From Saprospiraceae bacterium (GTDB lineage Bacteria; Bacteroidota; Bacteroidia; Chitinophagales; Saprospiraceae), in assembly GCA_028282725.1 (NCBI GenBank), contig JANQHF010000003.1, forward strand, positions 1 through 53,644: a DNA stretch of 53,644 bases. Reading direction: 5' to 3'. Of the stretch, positions 51,056 to 53,644 are shown one piece after another. Under the pieces are notes generated by a model. That model was not told where the DNA came from, made no database searches, and worked only from the letters and a program-made list of their open reading frames with translations. The translations under genes were made by a program, and so were the position numbers. Position 1 is the first letter of the stretch; the number at the start of each line of letters is the position of its first letter.

Positions 51056-51952
51056 CTATAAAAATTTCCTTAAATGCTTTTTCATATATGCCGCACTTGT
51101 TGCCGCGCTTTGCAGCGCACTATGAGTGAAATTTCCTCCTTGTTCGATATAGTAATACTCAAGACCGGAAAGCTTTGGATCAGGCAATAGTTTTACATAA
51201 TCTATGGATCCGTTGCCCAGTTCTGTATAATCTCTGGTGACTTTGTCCATATCCTTGATGTGCCACATGACAAAGCGACCCGGATCCTTTCTGATGAGTT
51301 CGGTTGGTGTCAGATCGGAAGAATGTTCGAGCCAATACATATCGAGCTGTAACTTGACCAGATCCGAATCTGTCCCTGACATAATGATTTCGTATCCCGT
51401 TCTTCCATCTAGTTCTTCAAATTCGTATCCGTGATTGTGATAGGCAAAACCAAGGCCTGCTTTCTTGATTTGCATCCCTATCATATTCATCTTTTCGGCC
51501 AGTATTTTGAAAGTTTCGTTGTTTCGCTGATCAGGTGCCAGCCATGGCCAGGTAATGTAGGGTGATTCCAGGTGAATGGCCCCCTTGATACATTGATCTA
51601 CAAATCTCCTCAAATCGTCGTCAGGCCCATTCAGCAATGGTGAAAACCCATAGTGTCCGCTGGTGACAGTTAATTCAAGATCTTCGAGCTCTTTCTTGAA
51701 TTCATCTGCCTTTCGACCATAATACGTCACCCTTTCCGGATCGAATCCATAAATTTCGAAGTCCTCATAGCCCATCTTCCTGAGCTTTTGCAAGGTGGCG
51801 ATCGGGTCCTTTTTCATATCGTCATTGACACTGAACAATTGGTAGCCCATTTTGTACTTGTATTGAGCGCCGGACTTTTTGAAGTTTGTGAAAGCCAAGA
51901 TTGAGCCTGCTGTTAAGATACCCGTGTTACGTATAAAAGATCTCCTGTCCAT
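51056..51952 (-). CDS. Tat-exported sugar phosphate isomerase/epimerase-like TIM barrel
   Basis: 298 residues from the ATG at 51952, chosen because it gives MDRRSFIRNTGILTAGSILAF, a twin-arginine signal (RRSFIR); the longer frame adds five residues. The mature part is a xylose-isomerase-like TIM barrel (AP_endonuc_2): YKMGYQLFSVND, MGYEDFEIYGFDPERVTYYG, TSGHYGFSPLL, LGFAYHNHGYEFEELDG (metal His and Glu), KLQLDMYWLEHSSD (Asp), MWHIKDMDKV. This family rearranges sugars or hydrolyses lactones in the periplasm. Bacteroidota use many such Tat-exported members with unknown sugar substrates. It follows the thiolase by 33 bp on the same strand. Confidence 0.88.
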   Translation of the reverse strand: MDRRSFIRNTGILTAGSILAFTNFKKSGAQYKYKMGYQLFSVNDDMKKDPIATLQKLRKMGYEDFEIYGFDPERVTYYGRKADEFKKELEDLELTVTSGHYGFSPLLNGPDDDLRRFVDQCIKGAIHLESPYITWPWLAPDQRNNETFKILAEKMNMIGMQIKKAGLGFAYHNHGYEFEELDGRTGYEIIMSGTDSDLVKLQLDMYWLEHSSDLTPTELIRKDPGRFVMWHIKDMDKVTRDYTELGNGSIDYVKLLPDPKLSGLEYYYIEQGGNFTHSALQSAATSAAYMKKHLRKFL

Positions 51953-51985
51953 AATATCAATCAACAATTCAAATTAATCAAACTA

Positions 51986-53167
51986 TTAGAACACTTCAAA
52001 TAATCCTGCCGCTCCCATGCCCCCACCGACGCACATCGTGCAGACGACGTACTTTGCATTTCGGCGTTTTCCCTCCAATAATGCGTGACCGACCATCCTG
52101 GAACCCGTCATCCCATAGGGATGTCCTATCGATATCGATCCTCCATTTACATTGAGAATCTCATTCGGGATACCCAACTTTTCCCGGCAGTAGATCACCT
52201 GAACGGCGAATGCTTCATTGAGTTCCCACAATCCGATATCATCCATAGACAGGTCGTTGGCCTTGAGCAATTTGGGCACTGCGAAGACAGGTCCTATCCC
52301 CATTTCATCTGGTTCGCACCCTGCTACGGCCATCCCGCGATATGCTCCCAATGGCTCTATTCCGGCTTGTTCAGCTTTCTTCGCTTCCATCAGTACGCAA
52401 GCAGAAGCACCGTCCGACAGTTGACTGGCATTTCCAGCAGTGATGGTACCTCCTTCATTGACGAGCCGTAGTCCCCGGAGTGCTTCGAGGGTTGTCTCCG
52501 GCCGATTTCCCTCATCTTTGGCAAGGGTTACTTCATGATAGCTTACTTCGCCTGTTTCCTTGTTCTTTACGGCCCTGGTAGTGGTCACCGGAAAAATTTC
52601 ATTATTGAATTTTCCGGCATTCTGGGCCGCCGCCGTACGTTGCTGACTTTGCAGGCCGTATTCATCTTGTTGCTCGCGTGATATATTATATCTGTTCGCT
52701 ACGATTTCTGCAGTCTGCAACATCGGCATGTATATATCTGGCACTTTAGTCAGGAGGGCTTTATCGATCATCTTATGGGTATTCATATGTTCATTTTGAA
52801 CAAGGCTGATCGATTCAATCCCACCACCCACAACAATGTCCATACCATCGAAGATGATTTGTTTTGCCGCCGTTGCGATGGCCATCATTCCGGAGGAGCA
52901 TTGACGGTCAATTGACATTCCACTGACTGTGACCGGCAGACCGGCAGCCATAGCACTGAGTCTTCCGATATTGGGGGATTGTGTTCCTTGTTGCATGGCA
53001 CAGCCCATGATTACATCATCTACTTGTGCCCCGTCAATACCCGATCTTTTTACCGCTTCTGAAATGGCCCAGCCGGCAAGGGTCGGACTTTGTGTATTGT
53101 TAAGCGCTCCTCTGTATGCACGCCCTATGCCCGTCCTGGCCGTTGATACGATGACTGCTTCTCTCAT
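51986..53167 (-). CDS. Acetyl-CoA C-acyltransferase (thiolase)
   Basis: 393 residues, typical for a thiolase. It cleaves or makes beta-ketoacyl-CoA. The opening [19 protein letters not shown], nucleophilic Cys in [14 protein letters not shown], the loop [15 protein letters not shown], the His in [20 protein letters not shown] and the second Cys in [16 protein letters not shown] are the five standard blocks. This resembles the degradative (FadA-type) group. No FadB-like partner is adjacent; the only crotonase in the window is at 36.4 kb. The start ATG at 53167 is the only sensible one. Confidence 0.95.
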   Translation of the reverse strand: MREAVIVSTARTGIGRAYRGALNNTQSPTLAGWAISEAVKRSGIDGAQVDDVIMGCAMQQGTQSPNIGRLSAMAAGLPVTVSGMSIDRQCSSGMMAIATAAKQIIFDGMDIVVGGGIESISLVQNEHMNTHKMIDKALLTKVPDIYMPMLQTAEIVANRYNISREQQDEYGLQSQQRTAAAQNAGKFNNEIFPVTTTRAVKNKETGEVSYHEVTLAKDEGNRPETTLEALRGLRLVNEGGTITAGNASQLSDGASACVLMEAKKAEQAGIEPLGAYRGMAVAGCEPDEMGIGPVFAVPKLLKANDLSMDDIGLWELNEAFAVQVIYCREKLGIPNEILNVNGGSISIGHPYGMTGSRMVGHALLEGKRRNAKYVVCTMCVGGGMGAAGLFEVF

Positions 53168-53252
53168 GAATCAATAATTTTGGATGGAGTAAAGATTGGA
53201 AGAATTATTGGAATCTGCGTGTTCAGGTTCTCTTGGTAATGCTTGAGTGCCC

Positions 53253-53309
53253 CATCACCCAACTTTCAGATTGGGTGATGAGTTAAATTTTCAGATTGGG
53301 TGATGAGTT
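53253..53309. repeat. Hairpin followed by a direct repeat of its right arm
   Basis: CATCACCCAA (53253-53262) and TTGGGTGATG (53271-53280) form a perfect 10-bp stem with an 8-nt loop. The right arm with flanks, TTTCAGATTGGGTGATGAGTT, is repeated 25 bp later (53289-53309), so the left arm can pair with either copy. No T-run follows the first copy, so it is not an ordinary terminator. Confidence 0.7.
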
Positions 53310-53383
53310 TGATAGTTTTTATTGGATTGATATACCATCAACTATTAATGCTGAGGCAAGGATGGCTGTAGCAACGAGCGACC

Positions 53384-53404
53384 AAAGACTAAAGACTAAA
53401 GACT
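53384..53404. repeat. AAAGACT heptamer tandem repeat (3 copies)
   Basis: Three perfect tandem copies of AAAGACT. This short stutter sits in non-coding sequence; similar strings occur between genes in other Bacteroidota, as I recall. Confidence 0.8.
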
Positions 53405-53439
53405 AATGATCAGCTTCCCACGGTAACTCATCTCGCCTT

Positions 53440-53644
53440 AGGCGGAACAAGCGTCCACCTCATAAGTTGAGCGATGGTTGCCATATACCGCTTGCCCTGA
53501 GCACGGCTGAAGGGGGTCAACCGTTTGCCGTCTCTACCTTTTCATATAATGTTTTGTCACAATTCTTGATTTCAAGAATGTGCGCCAAAACTGGTCTTGG
53601 TCTTTCCATTACACCCAGGGTTACGCGCTTTGCACTCACCCTGG
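53440..53644. repeat. Probable dispersed intergenic repeat (cut by window end)
   Basis: The segment contains ATTCTTGA-TT-TCAAGAAT (53562-53579, perfect palindrome) and finishes with CCAGGGT ... ACCCTGG arms (about 53627-53644), a hairpin at the window edge. On the minus strand one frame reads QGECKARNPGCNGK, a peptide string I associate with short dispersed repeats annotated as spurious proteins in many Bacteroidota. It could also be an insertion-sequence end. The identity rests on memory only. Confidence 0.35.

Larger units (their letters stand above)
53168..53644. other. Repeat-rich intergenic end of the window
   Basis: About 480 bp without a gene. The left 80 bp is the upstream region of the thiolase. 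It then holds an inverted plus direct repeat (53253-53309), a heptamer tandem repeat (53384-53404), a short palindrome (53562-53579) and a final segment, 53440-53644, that looks like a dispersed repeat often met in Bacteroidota genomes. The neighbouring gene beyond the right edge is not visible. Confidence 0.65.

Noticed and set aside
50288-51061. 257-residue plus-strand open frame over the DMT transporter gene
   Set aside because: It is the +2 frame of a membrane-protein gene: Cys/His/Tyr-rich, no domain pattern, and the in-frame EamA protein explains the sequence.
1-53644. tRNA, rRNA, or known riboswitch
   Set aside because: No cloverleaf or known aptamer pattern was recognised by eye in any intergenic stretch; small RNAs outside these classes cannot be excluded.

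Overview
The window looks like chromosomal DNA of a Bacteroidota bacterium, probably from the Saprospiria/Lewinella side of the phylum. The reasons are a fused LpxC-FabZ gene between lpxD and lpxA, an outer-membrane beta-barrel TonB-type receptor with an N-terminal carboxypeptidase-regulatory-like domain, a two-component sensor with a periplasmic propeller and Y_Y_Y domain, many short signal peptides ending in a Q-rich cleavage site, few Shine-Dalgarno sequences, and several TAnnTTTG promoter elements close to start codons. I see no rRNA, tRNA, CRISPR array or intact insertion sequence. The species assignment is inference.

Layout. 1-5.6 kb: end of an isoprenylcysteine methyltransferase-like gene, a lipoprotein amidohydrolase, a divergent polyprenyl synthase plus glycosyltransferase pair, then GNAT, deoxynucleoside kinase and folK on the minus strand. 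5.6-9.1 kb: a gene-poor stretch with an orphan terminator, an alanine/glycine:cation symporter, a striking tandemly duplicated array of 18-bp units (7.75-8.37 kb) and a PlsC-like acyltransferase. 9.3-17.6 kb: outer-membrane receptor, a very large lipoprotein joining an SGNH hydrolase, a PVC-type propeller, a helical repeat region and cytochrome c, plus secreted proteins of unknown function. 17.8-22.2 kb: a MacB/FtsX-type exporter (ATPase, two paralogous permeases, periplasmic adaptor). 22.3-26.7 kb: adenine deaminase, a membrane protein, an unusual SDR and an ALDH7-like dehydrogenase. 26.9-31.3 kb: small lipoprotein and a propeller sensor kinase with a NarL-type regulator. 31.4-33.1 kb: a third, shorter 18-bp array, an RRM RNA-binding protein and rplT/rpmI.

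33.1-39.4 kb holds an apparent D-amino-acid region: a D-aminoacylase-like lipoprotein and flavin reductase on one strand, and on the other a nitronate monooxygenase-like enzyme, enoyl-CoA hydratase, an enolase-superfamily epimerase (DgcA-like) and a DUF1611 protein (DgcN-like), the last two resembling the D-glutamate route that passes through N-acetyl-D-glutamate. 39.4-43.2 kb is a minus-strand operon hemC - degenerate exonuclease - hemD - recN. Divergent from it is the lipid A operon lpxD - lpxC/fabZ - lpxA - ABC ATPase (43.3-47.2 kb). The rest has a BamE-like secreted protein, a DUF4212 plus sodium:solute symporter pair, a DMT transporter, a Tat-exported TIM-barrel protein and a thiolase, ending in an intergenic stretch full of short repeats.

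The most unexplained signal is the family of 18-bp unit arrays at 7753-8365 and 31445-31516. They share unit sequence and opening unit, two of them share a ~120-bp header, and one strand can read as a hexapeptide repeat LKxGDx.
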